Assembly (NCBI GenBank): GCA_965205785.1
Contig: OZ242188.1
Span: 1,798,001 to 1,862,000 of the forward strand
Reading direction: 5' to 3'
DNA from: BJGV01 sp965205785
GTDB lineage: Bacteria > Pseudomonadota > Gammaproteobacteria > Burkholderiales > Nitrosomonadaceae
DNA: 64,000 bases
The notes under the pieces were generated by a model, which was not told the origin of the DNA, made no database searches, and worked only from the letters and a program-made list of their open reading frames with translations. Position numbers and translations under genes: made by a program. Below are positions 46,370 to 54,268 of this stretch, piece by piece (within the stretch, counting starts at the first letter, position 1; each line of letters opens with the position of its first letter).

Positions 46370-46755
46370 ATGAGATTCCAGCTAAAAAGAGTGGCAATAC
46401 ACGACTACGGAGCTTTTGGTGTTTTATGTTTTAATCGAATTCCTTTTGCCGTGACTCTAGAGCGGACATTTGAGGCACAAAATCGAATAGTGATCGAGTA
46501 CGGCATTTATAAATGTACGCAATCTTATTATTATAAAGGTAAGTACTCAACTTATGAGATTGAAGTAGAGAATCATTCCAGAATTTTATTCCATAAAGGC
46601 AATAAAGAGCTTCACATTCTGAGGGCTGTGTCCTTGTAGCAGAATCTTTTCATAAATTTGGAAGTATCCCTGGAATAGCTAATAGTATGGGTGGCTTTAA
46701 TGAGTTTATGAAACTTACTGATAATGTACCTGAGTTTGAATTAGAGGTTACTTAG
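46370..46755 (+). pseudogene. DUF5675 family protein, frameshifted
   Basis: The first frame gives MRFQLKRVAIHDYGAFGVLC, then FAVTLERTFEAQN and ILFHKGNKELH, the conserved core of DUF5675. It then leaves the family sequence and stops at 46639. The other frame resumes at once with EGCVLVAESFHKFGSIPGIA and ends at TAG 46753-46755. The switch is near 46610-46617, with one base lacking or two extra. DUF5675 proteins often lie with phage lysis genes. Confidence 0.75.
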
Positions 46756-47279
46756 TTCCTGAGTAAAATGATAAAATAATTTTTTATATTTTCACGATTA
46801 GTACAGCATTTGTATCTGTCCATAGTTCAGGAAAAGACACTTAGAGAATTATTTGCCAGTAAAAATTCCTCCATTGACAGATAAATACACTTATTTTAGA
46901 AAAGGCACAGAACTAAGTACAAAGAAATTGAAAGTACAATATGTAACATTACAAGCAAAGTTTTATTTATATTCCAAGCTTTCAACCGATGTATACAAAT
47001 AGATGAGATCAGTTGGACGGGCAGCTCTAATTATAAATCTGCTGTTAAATGGGGGTGCTGTTCAAATCTAATTTACATACACAATTCATACCGTCTGCTC
47101 TCTTACAAATTTGCCCTACACATTTGTGTGTCGATCTGAAAAGAATAAATTTCTTGGTGTTTGAAATATTTCAAAAACAGAGTTATTCATGAGATCATTG
47201 TCCCGTTCAATAATCAAGAGTATGCATTTAGTTGATATATTTAACTTCAGAGAATTGAAGCTATTAGGTTATCTCTAAT
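46756..47279. other. no gene seen (prophage 1 right end)
   Basis: About 520 nt of AT-rich sequence without an ORF that looks coding on either strand. It leads to the right arm-type repeats and attR. Confidence 0.6.
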
Positions 47280-47303
47280 TTAAAGCAGATTTAAAGCAAT
47301 CTA
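47280..47303 (+). repeat. right arm-type repeats of prophage 1
   Basis: A 24-bp block matching 14988-15011 with one mismatch; TTAAAGCA is repeated with an 11-bp period. Confidence 0.7.
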
Positions 47304-47382
47304 CTACAAAAATAGCTTTTCTAGGCAATCTTGGTCAGCTGTAAGTAATTGTAATTAAATAAATATAGCAATTTAAAACGCG

Positions 47383-47398
47383 CTGCAAAGCCGTGTAC
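47383..47398 (+). other. attR core of prophage 1
   Basis: Exact 16-bp copy of the tRNA-Cys anticodon-arm segment 14907-14922. The sequence after it no longer resembles the tRNA 3' half. Confidence 0.85.
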
Positions 47399-47411
47399 GT
47401 CGTCTTAATCT

Positions 47412-47444
47412 CAATGTCTGCTATTGGCACAAAGCAGACATTCA
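47412..47444. repeat. 34-bp hairpin repeat, copy 1
   Basis: Imperfect palindrome with core TTGGCACAAAGCAGACATTC; its left arm (AATGTCTGC) pairs with its right arm (GCAGACATT). It starts 14 nt after attR. Confidence 0.85.
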
Positions 47445-47563
47445 AATAAAGCTGTGATTTTTTACCTGGAATACAAGAAACATTAATATTAGACTGATTT
47501 TCTTAATTTAGCGTATTACTAAAAATCCTTTTTGGTACAAAACAAGTGTTTTGGAAATAAAAA

Positions 47564-47887
47564 TTGAAAAAAAAGAGTGAATATCTTGAAAAAGCTTATA
47601 TAGCAAGCAGGGCTGGCAACCATGAAGAAGCTGCCGGGCATGCCATGGCAGGAATAAAAATTGCAAAGAGAAATGGGGATACTGAGTTTGCTGATGCTTT
47701 AATAACTATGCTCAATTATACATTTACTTGCCTTATGAGTAAGCGAAATTTATTAAAGAAATCTGGCATAGGTTGCTCTGCCTGTGGAAAAAATGAGAAT
47801 ACAGTTAAAATAATGGGTATAGCAGGAATATTAATTTGCAATGAGTGTAACAAACTGATTTCAAAGACATTAAAAGATAATTTGTGA
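47564..47887 (+). CDS. small protein with ClpX-type C4 zinc finger (107 aa)
   Basis: TTG start at 47564. The N-terminal half looks like one or two TPR-like helices (YLEKAYIASRAGNHEEAAGH). The C-terminal half has CSACGKNENTVKIM then ICNECNKLI, spaced like the ClpX N-terminal zinc-binding domain (C-x2-C ... C-x2-C). No AAA+ domain follows. It might bind ClpX substrates or adaptors (inference). Flanked by hairpin repeats 1 and 2. Confidence 0.6.
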   Translation: MKKKSEYLEKAYIASRAGNHEEAAGHAMAGIKIAKRNGDTEFADALITMLNYTFTCLMSKRNLLKKSGIGCSACGKNENTVKIMGIAGILICNECNKLISKTLKDNL

Positions 47888-47893
47888 TATATC

Positions 47894-47927
47894 TGAATGT
47901 CTACTTTTGGCACTAAGCAGACATTCA
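47894..47927. repeat. 34-bp hairpin repeat, copy 2
   Basis: Full-length copy, TGAATGTC at the left and GACATTCA at the right. Confidence 0.88.
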
Positions 47928-47960
47928 GGATAGGATAAGAACAGGAGTGAATTATAAAAA

Positions 47961-48143
47961 TTAAAGAATACTTTTATATAATGCTGAATCATTAAGTGTA
48001 GATATAGGAACATTCAATTCAACACCTTGCTTAAAATAAGATTCACAAACTACTGCATCACCCTTAACACGTAATACTTCAATTACTTGATTCTTACCAT
48101 TCTTACCAATTTTCATAAATCGATCTTTTTTCTTGATATTCAT
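47961..48143 (-). CDS. small conserved-looking protein (60 aa)
   Basis: 60 aa, basic N-terminus MNIKKKDRFMKIGKNGKNQV then a beta-rich VLRVKGDAVVCESYF stretch suggesting a small beta-barrel domain. A strong AGGAGG Shine-Dalgarno lies upstream of the ATG. Not recognised. Confidence 0.6.
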   Translation of the reverse strand: MNIKKKDRFMKIGKNGKNQVIEVLRVKGDAVVCESYFKQGVELNVPISTLNDSALYKSIL

Positions 48144-48197
48144 AATATTATCCTCCTATTTTAATCAGCTTAGTATTAGATGCGTTATCAAAGAACA

Positions 48198-48302
48198 TTA
48201 CTCAATATTCATTTCCGCGCATTTTCCAATGCCAATACCCATAACAATTGGCAGCCGCATCACTCGTTCCTCATGCTTTAAAATTGCTTCTCCAATTTTC
48301 AT
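48198..48302 (-). CDS. very small ORF (34 aa), possible
   Basis: ATG at 48302 with GAGG 7 nt upstream. It reads MKIGEAILKHEERVMRLPIV and ends GIGIGKCAEMNIE. The LPxVxGIGIG-like pattern recalls the VxGVGIG segment of small proteins of unknown function. Same strand as the 60-aa gene and upstream of it. Low certainty. Confidence 0.35.
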   Translation of the reverse strand: MKIGEAILKHEERVMRLPIVMGIGIGKCAEMNIE

Positions 48303-48475
48303 ATGTAACCTCATACAAAATTTATAATCACAAGTTAAAAATTGTCATAGCAATTGAGGATAATCACTTCAAACAATATCTTCTGTGAAAAAGCACACAT
48401 TGTGCGAAAGTACACATTATTGGATAAATACAGAAAGTATCTTCCGTGATGGGTAGGGTGAAAACTGATGCTCAC

Positions 48476-48508
48476 CAATGACCGCTTTTGGCACAAAGCG
48501 GACATTCA
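48476..48508. repeat. 34-bp hairpin repeat, copy 3
   Basis: CGCTTTTGGCACAAAGCG centre with GACATTCA right arm; compensating G/C changes keep the stem paired. Confidence 0.87.
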
Positions 48509-48541
48509 TTCTTTCTGGTTATCTGGTGTTTTAAAATTTGC

Positions 48542-48697
48542 CTAAATTTGCCTCCAGGCACTATTACTACCATGAGAACTACCTGATTTTCTTTCCAATT
48601 GTGTTATACAGTCTTCCAATTTTTCTAAATTTTCTTCTAAAGTGGCCATTTTATTTGTTAATTGAGTTATTTGATTTTCCGCTTCGTTTGGATCCAT
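48542..48697 (-). CDS. small coiled-coil protein (51 aa)
   Basis: ATG at 48697 preceded by AAGGAGA. MDPNEAENQITQLTNKMATL followed by heptads (EENLEKLEDCITQLERK) gives a clear short coiled coil and a Ser/Gly tail. The opposite-strand ORF over the same bases has a repetitive Leu/Phe/Tyr composition and is the shadow. Function unknown. Confidence 0.6.
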   Translation of the reverse strand: MDPNEAENQITQLTNKMATLEENLEKLEDCITQLERKSGSSHGSNSAWRQI

Positions 48698-48784
48698 TAT
48701 TTTCTCCTTACCAGTTTATTTGATAAGTTATAGTACTTATTCCACACTTAGTATTGCAAACTTCTTGTAATTTCACTCTGATTG

Positions 48785-48818
48785 TTGGTGTCTCTTTTTG
48801 GCACAAAGCAGACATTCA
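48785..48818. repeat. 34-bp hairpin repeat, copy 4
   Basis: The right arm is perfect; the left arm is partly decayed (GGTGTCTC). Confidence 0.8.
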
Positions 48819-48853
48819 CAAATAAAATAGCCATTTGATTTAAAATATTGTGT

Positions 48854-49210
48854 ATGAGTAGAGACTACGAAAATTTATTACCAAAAGTACTAATTGCTAT
48901 GTATCCCATTGAGAAGCAACGTCGAGCTGTGATCGAGACACTGTCGGCATATGGTAGAGAATCATTCCATAGGGAGAAATGCCGAGTTCACCTAGGAATA
49001 CTTAAATTAGCATGGACTGAACCAGAAAAACTTGAGGTATATACGCAACTAGCCTGCATAGATTATAGAGACTTGCTATGCGCAGCAGAATATCCACTTT
49101 CTACTCGTTACCCTGATTTAATAGAAAAGGATACTGAGCACTATCGAAAGATACGGGAACAAGAATGTACAGAATACGAAGTTTGGCTGAAAAATATATT
49201 GCCTGTCTAA
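48854..49210 (+). CDS. hypothetical protein (118 aa)
   Basis: ATG at 48854 (a TTG at 48848 would add two residues). 118 aa, soluble, charged and helical (EKQRRAVIETLSAYGRESFH, then LKLAWTEPEKLEVYTQLACI). Not recognised. Lies between repeats 4 and 5. Confidence 0.6.
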   Translation: MSRDYENLLPKVLIAMYPIEKQRRAVIETLSAYGRESFHREKCRVHLGILKLAWTEPEKLEVYTQLACIDYRDLLCAAEYPLSTRYPDLIEKDTEHYRKIREQECTEYEVWLKNILPV

Positions 49211-49248
49211 CAAATTACTAAACAAGATATAATCTAGATTAAACACTA

Positions 49249-49282
49249 TGAATGTCTACTTTTGGCACAAAGCAGACATTCA
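49249..49282. repeat. 34-bp hairpin repeat, copy 5
   Basis: Full-length copy, closest to the consensus together with copy 2. Confidence 0.88.
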
Positions 49283-49302
49283 TAATTTCAGTATACGACC
49301 TA

Positions 49303-49327
49303 TAAGAAAAACCCGCCGGAGCGGGTT
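49303..49327 (-). terminator. intrinsic terminator of the 49-aa gene
   Basis: AACCCGC / GCGGGTT stem with a short loop; on the reverse strand it is followed by TTTTCTTA. It begins 4 nt after the stop of the 49-aa ORF. Confidence 0.75.
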
Positions 49328-49330
49328 AAT

Positions 49331-49480
49331 TTACTTACCTATATCTAGCCATTTTTCCATATTACGATCTAGCATTTTTTCGACTACACTATCCTCATTC
49401 CACACTCTGATTACTATTGCCTGTATTACTAGCACTGAAATCAGGCATTCTGGGATGGACATTATTAATACATGCTTCAT
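49331..49480 (-). CDS. small membrane protein (49 aa)
   Basis: ATG at 49480 with AGGGG upstream, TAA at 49331-49333, directly followed by an intrinsic terminator. MKHVLIMSIPECLISVLVIQ and the following AIVI form one membrane helix; the rest is charged. The terminator directly behind supports a real gene. Confidence 0.5.
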   Translation of the reverse strand: MKHVLIMSIPECLISVLVIQAIVIRVWNEDSVVEKMLDRNMEKWLDIGK

Positions 49481-49544
49481 GTTAGGCCCCTTCTAATTAT
49501 TAGTACATATAGGCTGTTCGCTTAATATGAAAATTAAAGCTATT

Positions 49545-49934
49545 CTATTTCTTGCACGCAATTTCAAGGGGCCGCTTTTTTGCCCAGTTCTCGTTATCAG
49601 AAATATGCGCCCAATTAATATTAAGCTTATCATTAGATGAAAAAATGTCTTTATTTTTGCTATAGTTAGTAATTTTTGTAGGGCGAAATGTATTTTGTAC
49701 ACAGTTATATTCAATCATGGTTAGACGTGAGTGCCACTTACGCTTAGGAAAGAGCCGGAAATATTCCTCTTTAAAAACAGTTAACAACGGCATTTTGGCT
49801 ACATGCCCATATCGTTCAACAGACTTAGGATCAATATAGGTCGTGGTAAGTGCGGAGTCTTTTGTTAGCTGCCATTCTGAAAAGACATTTGTACTTACTA
49901 AAGTTAATACTATTGTTAGCATAAATTTATACAT
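49545..49934 (-). CDS. secreted protein, surface-adhesin E-like (129 aa)
   Basis: Signal peptide ending NVFS, then EWQLTKDSALTTTYIDPKSV and later RLTMIEYNCVQNTFRP, the pattern of the surface-adhesin protein E-like family of small periplasmic proteins (W..., tyD..si, E-DC). Function of this family outside pathogens is unclear. AGGAG lies upstream of the start. Confidence 0.65.
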   Translation of the reverse strand: MYKFMLTIVLTLVSTNVFSEWQLTKDSALTTTYIDPKSVERYGHVAKMPLLTVFKEEYFRLFPKRKWHSRLTMIEYNCVQNTFRPTKITNYSKNKDIFSSNDKLNINWAHISDNENWAKKRPLEIACKK

Positions 49935-49997
49935 TACAACTCCTTTTCGTTTTGGGGTTACGCAGGGGTTACATTAGAACAGATATATAGTCTTTGC

Positions 49998-50031
49998 CGA
50001 GTGTCCGCTTTTGGCACAAAGCAGACATTCG
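49998..50031. repeat. 34-bp hairpin repeat, copy 6
   Basis: The outermost bases changed together (CGAGTGTC / GACATTCG), so pairing is kept. Confidence 0.86.
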
Positions 50032-50109
50032 CAAAAAGCAAATGTAAACCGGAAAATAGTCGGATCGTTAGTAAGTTATCCCCATCCGACTACACAGTAG
50101 AAAGCTGTC

Positions 50110-50391
50110 ATGATTAAATTATATAGATCACTGGCCACCTTGATAGTCTTATTACTCACGTCATGTGCATATATGCCATCAGGTCCCAGCAGGATTGCTT
50201 TAGCTGCGCCAGGTTTAGATAAAAGCTTTGATCAGTTCCATAATGATGATATGAAATGTAAACAGTTTTCTCAGAAAGAAGTAAGTGAAATTAGTGCTAA
50301 TAAAACTTCAGCATGGATTGTTCAACAACATTATGACTTTAGATATTTACAATGTATGTATGCACAGGGGCATCGTGTACCTATAGATTGA
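50110..50391 (+). CDS. small lipoprotein (93 aa)
   Basis: Signal peptide with lipobox LTSC (Cys19), then GLDKSFDQFHNDDMKCKQFS and C-terminal RYLQCMYAQGHRVPID. The final CMxxxGHxVP pattern is common in small proteobacterial envelope lipoproteins of unknown function. Confidence 0.7.
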   Translation: MIKLYRSLATLIVLLLTSCAYMPSGPSRIALAAPGLDKSFDQFHNDDMKCKQFSQKEVSEISANKTSAWIVQQHYDFRYLQCMYAQGHRVPID

Positions 50392-50477
50392 TTAGTAAGT
50401 GTTAGAATAATCTACTAAGAGTAGTAACTTAAAAAGGAACAAATCTTTTGATAGGCTAAATTAAAATGAAGATTCCT

Positions 50478-50511
50478 TGAATGTCCACTTTTAGTATAAA
50501 GCAGAGATTCT
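50478..50511. repeat. 34-bp hairpin repeat, copy 7 (divergent)
   Basis: TGAATGTCC left arm is intact; centre and right arm carry several changes (TAGTATAAAGCAGAGATTC). Confidence 0.7.
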
Positions 50512-50643
50512 CACAGATCCGTGGGCGGCGGGAATCGAGTTGTAACTTGTAATCTATACTACAAACTGATTTGTATTTTTTTTCTAACTTCAATATGTCA
50601 ACAAATATGCCAGCAAATTTTAACAGTATGAAGGAGAAAATCC

Positions 50644-51054
50644 ATGTTTAAGTCTATCTACTCCACTGGAGCAATTGTTAAGATTCTGATGGGTGTTTAT
50701 GTCCACTATGCTGTCGTATCTGACAGATATGATAATGGGAAACCGATGCTTATTTCGCTATCAGCAAGGCAAGGAACTGTCTGTGAAGAAGCATGGGATT
50801 ATTGTGCAGGAAATCGAAAGGTTGTTCTTTCTTCAGTTCAAGGCGATTTACACCCACACCAGGTAGTTCAGCGAGCCCGTTCAAAACTAGGTGAGATTAA
50901 ATATAGCCTTTTAAGCCGAAACTGTGAACATTTTGCTCGTTGGGCGCATAACCTGAGAGTTGAAAGTAAACAAGTGCAGGGAGCTTTATTTATTACAGGT
51001 GTGATTAGTACTTTTTATTATCTAGCAAAAAATAGTAAATCTAAAATGAGATAA
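50644..51054 (+). CDS. LRAT-like (NlpC/P60-superfamily) protein with C-terminal membrane anchor (136 aa)
   Basis: Catalytic-looking HYAVVSD (His at about residue 22) and SLLSRNCEHFARWAHN (Cys in NCEHF), the hallmark of the LRAT/H-rev107 fold, which are thiol acyltransferases or phospholipases. A hydrophobic C-terminal segment (GALFITGVISTFYYLA) acts as anchor, as in eukaryotic relatives. AAGGAGA lies upstream. Substrate unknown; perhaps membrane lipid. Confidence 0.75.
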   Translation: MFKSIYSTGAIVKILMGVYVHYAVVSDRYDNGKPMLISLSARQGTVCEEAWDYCAGNRKVVLSSVQGDLHPHQVVQRARSKLGEIKYSLLSRNCEHFARWAHNLRVESKQVQGALFITGVISTFYYLAKNSKSKMR

Positions 51055-51126
51055 TTCTATAGAAATCTTCGAATTATCTTTAAGATATCTCTTGAATACT
51101 TCTACTAAATCTAACACACTGTCTAG

Positions 51127-51879
51127 ATGCTGCAACTTTCACAAGTTTCTAAGAGCTATGGCGGTACGATTGTTCTGGCGCCTACTGACCTCCAGGTTAC
51201 AGTTGGTAAAACTATAGTACTTATTGGCCCCAGTGGCTGCGGAAAATCTACCTTACTTCGCCTAATTATAGGTTTAGTTAAATCTGATACCGGTACCATT
51301 ACTTTTAAAGATACGGAAATAACTTCAGAAAACATTCTCCAAATACGTCAAAGAATAGGTTACGTTATACAGGAAGGTGGTCTTTTTCCACATCTTACAA
51401 TACATGATAATGTCGTCATAATGGCGCGCCACCTGCGTCGTGATCCTACTTGGATTAACTCCAGGGTTGCAGAATTAGCTGGATTGGTCAGGCTACCTCC
51501 AGAGTTTATGAATCGCTTTCCTACTGAACTTTCTGGTGGTCAACGTCAACGTGTGAGTTTAATGCGAGCTTTAATGCTAGATCCAGAGCTCTTATTGTTG
51601 GATGAACCGTTAGGTGCATTAGATCCTATGATCCGATATGAGCTTCAGCAGGAACTAAAGCGCATCTTTAATCAGCTTGGTAAAACAGTTGTTATGGTTA
51701 CTCATGACATTGCAGAGGCTGCACATTTTAGTGATTCTTTAGTACTTATCAGAGAAGGGCATGTTGTTCAATCGGGTGCCTTTAAAGAACTTGCGCATAG
51801 ACCTGCTGAGCCATTTGTTGAACAGTTTATTACAGCACAGTGTGAGCCAATGGAAAGGCTAACAAAAATAATTAGATGA
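51127..51879 (+). CDS. osmoprotectant-type ABC transporter ATP-binding protein
   Basis: 250 aa with Walker A GPSGCGKSTL (about 36-45), Q-loop VIQEGGLFPHLT, signature LSGGQRQRVSL and Walker B LLLLDEPLGALDP, followed by the H-loop VTHD. The EGGLFPHLT stretch is typical of glycine-betaine/choline (OpuCA/OsmV) ATPases. No C-terminal CBS domains (short form). It overlaps the permease gene by ATGA. Confidence 0.9.
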   Translation: MLQLSQVSKSYGGTIVLAPTDLQVTVGKTIVLIGPSGCGKSTLLRLIIGLVKSDTGTITFKDTEITSENILQIRQRIGYVIQEGGLFPHLTIHDNVVIMARHLRRDPTWINSRVAELAGLVRLPPEFMNRFPTELSGGQRQRVSLMRALMLDPELLLLDEPLGALDPMIRYELQQELKRIFNQLGKTVVMVTHDIAEAAHFSDSLVLIREGHVVQSGAFKELAHRPAEPFVEQFITAQCEPMERLTKIIR

Positions 51880-53408
51880 CAATCAGACAGCATATAAAAA
51901 ATATCTTACTGGGGATATGCGTTATTTTATACGTATCACCAGTTCTAGGTGATGAAGTTAGTGAAGCTATTAAAATTGGTTCAAAAAACTCTACTGAGTC
52001 AGTAATTTTGGGCGAGATGCTCAGTCATTTGGTTAAAAAATCTGGAAACGATGTAGTCCATCAGAAACAACTAGGTGGTACTCGTGTACTGTGGAATGCT
52101 TTGTTAAATGGTGAAATTGATGCATATCCTGAATACACAGGAACTTTGAAACATGAATTGCTAGTTGAAAAAAACTTGCAGACAAGAGAACAGATCAAAG
52201 CAACTTTAGCTGTACATGGTTTGAGTATGACTCAACCATTAGGATTCAATAATACCTACGCAATAGGAATGAAGGATAAATTGGCCGAGGAACTCGATTT
52301 ACTTAAAATATCAGATTTGAGAAATTACCCTGAACTTGTACTTGGTTTTGGAAATGAATTTATGGATAGGGCGGATGGTTGGCCTGGATTGCGACAGCGC
52401 TATCGTCTTCCACATCAAAATGTGAGCGGCTTGGAGCATGATCTTGCCTATCGCGGTATCGAATCAGGAACACTTGATGTAACAGACCTTTATGCAACAG
52501 ACGCTGAAATTGGACATTATAATTTACGAGTCCTTAAGGATGATCTTAACTATTTTCCTATATATGATGCGGTAATTATATATAGAGCAGATCTTGTGCA
52601 GAGGGCACCGGATAGCATTATTTTATTTAAGCAGCTCGCTGGTGTTATCGATGCTCCAACTATGATTGGAATGAATGCCCAAGTAAAGCTATTTGGTAAA
52701 AACGAATCAAAGGTAGCAGCTAATTTTTTAAATAAAAATTTAGAGTTGGATATAGATGTACAGGTCCTGAGTATGTGGCAACAATTTTGGCGTCATACAA
52801 AAGAGCATATGGTGCTAGTTGGAATTTCTTTATCAGCAGCAATTCTTCTTGCTCTTCCTCTTGGTATCTTGTCAGCACGTCATTCGAGGGTAGGTCAAAT
52901 CGTGCTAGGTATTGCTGGTATCATTCAGACAATTCCTTCACTGGCTCTATTTGTATTTATGATTCCTTTACTTGGAATTGGAGGACCACCAGCAGTTGTG
53001 GCTCTATTTCTTCATAGCTTACTTCCAATAATTCGCAATACTTATGCGGGTCTTAAGGATATTCCACTGACAGTCGTTGAGTCTGCAGAAGCACTTGGGT
53101 TAACTCAAAGTGCTAGATTGCGAATTGTTGAATTACCCCTTGCTACCCGGGCCATTCTCGCTGGAATAAAAACATCAGCTGTAATAAATGTAGGCACTGC
53201 AACTTTGAGCGCTCTTATTGGAGCCGGGGGTTATGGGCAGCCTATTCTTACTGGGATTAGGCTTAATGATATAGGCCTAATTCTTCAGGGTGCAATACCA
53301 GCTGCAGTACTCGCGTTACTGGTTCAAGGGTTGTTTGAGCTCATCGAAAGTTCAGTTCTTCCAAAAGGACTTCGTATAAAAGTTAATGAGGCTACATCAG
53401 TAAATTAG
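51876..53408 (+). CDS. substrate-binding/permease fusion of a quaternary-amine ABC transporter
   Basis: 510 aa. A signal-anchor N-terminus, then an OpuAC-type binding domain (about 28-290: IGSKNSTESVILGEMLSHLV, DAYPEYTG, DAVIIYRADL), then a permease domain (about 300-500) with the EAA-type loop ESAEALGLTQSARLRIVELP and AVINVGTATLSALIGAGG. Fusion of binding protein in front of permease is a known variant of the OpuBC/ProW family. Likely substrates are betaine, choline or related compounds. One operon with the ATPase. Confidence 0.88.
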   Translation: MTIRQHIKNILLGICVILYVSPVLGDEVSEAIKIGSKNSTESVILGEMLSHLVKKSGNDVVHQKQLGGTRVLWNALLNGEIDAYPEYTGTLKHELLVEKNLQTREQIKATLAVHGLSMTQPLGFNNTYAIGMKDKLAEELDLLKISDLRNYPELVLGFGNEFMDRADGWPGLRQRYRLPHQNVSGLEHDLAYRGIESGTLDVTDLYATDAEIGHYNLRVLKDDLNYFPIYDAVIIYRADLVQRAPDSIILFKQLAGVIDAPTMIGMNAQVKLFGKNESKVAANFLNKNLELDIDVQVLSMWQQFWRHTKEHMVLVGISLSAAILLALPLGILSARHSRVGQIVLGIAGIIQTIPSLALFVFMIPLLGIGGPPAVVALFLHSLLPIIRNTYAGLKDIPLTVVESAEALGLTQSARLRIVELPLATRAILAGIKTSAVINVGTATLSALIGAGGYGQPILTGIRLNDIGLILQGAIPAAVLALLVQGLFELIESSVLPKGLRIKVNEATSVN

Positions 53409-53504
53409 TAATGCGAAATGTTTAGTAATTAAGTTAGATATATAAAAAGAAAAAGTAAATTACTTAGGTAGTTTATATTTGTTAAAAAATTTTTTTTCAG
53501 ACTA

Positions 53505-54173
53505 TCACCAATCAAAAATTGATTTCTTTTTAGATTGAGTATCCTCTTTATTTTTGGGCTTACTACGGAAAAAACCGAGTTGTGGAGGTGACGTAAGGTC
53601 TGTTGAGGAAAAAGACAATAAAAGTAGAAGCGTGTAATTATTATGGTAGGAATCAGCTAGAAAGTTGGGGCTAGATCCAACAAATTTACCCGTTAACATC
53701 TCAAAAAAATTCATATTAAACTTAACATACCCAGTTTGATTCTCCGATTTATAAAAAGCCAATTCAGGTAAGGAGAAAGGGATGATCTGGCTATGAATTG
53801 GTGGCAGTCCAATAAAAGTTCCGTCTTCTTCGGTACCCATAGCACCTACAATCACATCGATTCGATATGTTGCATTTTTCTTGTCTTTTTGAATAAGATA
53901 TCCTTGTTGTCCTAACCAGCCAGTTAATATCTCTTGTAGCAGAGCCTGGTCTGGAGTTAACCCAGATGTATTAAGGGTAACCTTGGAGCCAGAAGGAATT
54001 GGAAGGATCTCGTTAGATTTTTCAGAAAGACTGCGGACTGTTGATTCTGATATTAGTAATTGCTCGACTGCTGTTCTCGTAGATTGTGTGGTTCTATGAG
54101 TTGTCGAACAACCCATAAGTAAAATAATGTAAGCAGAGCAAATCATTACGACCTTGAAAGTATTTTTGTGCAT
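53505..54173 (-). CDS. lipoprotein of unknown function (222 aa)
   Basis: Signal peptide with lipobox LMGC, then a helical part and a beta-rich domain with KKNATYRIDVIVGAMGTEED. The C-terminus is basic (SKKKSIFDW). It converges on the transporter operon. Not recognised; resembles DUF-type lipoproteins with a CsgG-like fold only loosely. Confidence 0.65.
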   Translation of the reverse strand: MHKNTFKVVMICSAYIILLMGCSTTHRTTQSTRTAVEQLLISESTVRSLSEKSNEILPIPSGSKVTLNTSGLTPDQALLQEILTGWLGQQGYLIQKDKKNATYRIDVIVGAMGTEEDGTFIGLPPIHSQIIPFSLPELAFYKSENQTGYVKFNMNFFEMLTGKFVGSSPNFLADSYHNNYTLLLLLSFSSTDLTSPPQLGFFRSKPKNKEDTQSKKKSIFDW

Positions 54174-54268
54174 AGAATTATTCTATCTGTGTATTTAAAA
54201 TAAATTACATTATCACATAGGAAACATAATACTGAGATACTCATTTCATATAAAAAGTTTTTTATACC

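Larger units (their letters stand above)
14923..47398. mobile_element. prophage-like element 1 (tail module plus Rhs cargo, no head genes)
   Basis: A 32.5-kb element bounded by 16-bp core repeats. It has integrase and HTH genes, a CI/Cro switch, replication genes, an antiterminator-like gene, an 11-kb toxin cargo, a siphovirus or GTA-type tail module (DUF3168, tail tube, frameshifting chaperones, short tape measure, DUF2460, DUF2163, peptidase, tip) and holin-like genes. No terminase, portal, head protease or capsid gene was recognised. Confidence 0.85.

Noticed and set aside
47399..47430. Displaced 3' half of tRNA-Cys after attR
   Set aside because: Only scattered matches to the tRNA; a hairpin repeat begins 14 nt after the core, so no tRNA remnant can be supported.
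48538..48723. 61-aa rightward ORF
   Set aside because: Covers the 51-aa coiled-coil gene on the other strand, which has a strong Shine-Dalgarno and a clear heptad pattern.
47412..50511. CRISPR array from regularly repeated 34-bp units
   Set aside because: Spacing is 300-750 bp, intervals hold genes, the repeats vary, and no cas genes are near.
47412..50511. Integron cassette array with attC sites
   Set aside because: No integron integrase and no conserved RYYYAAC/GTTRRRY core sites in the repeats.
51127..53408. Transporter as part of prophage 1
   Set aside because: It lies 3.7 kb outside attR and has host-type content.
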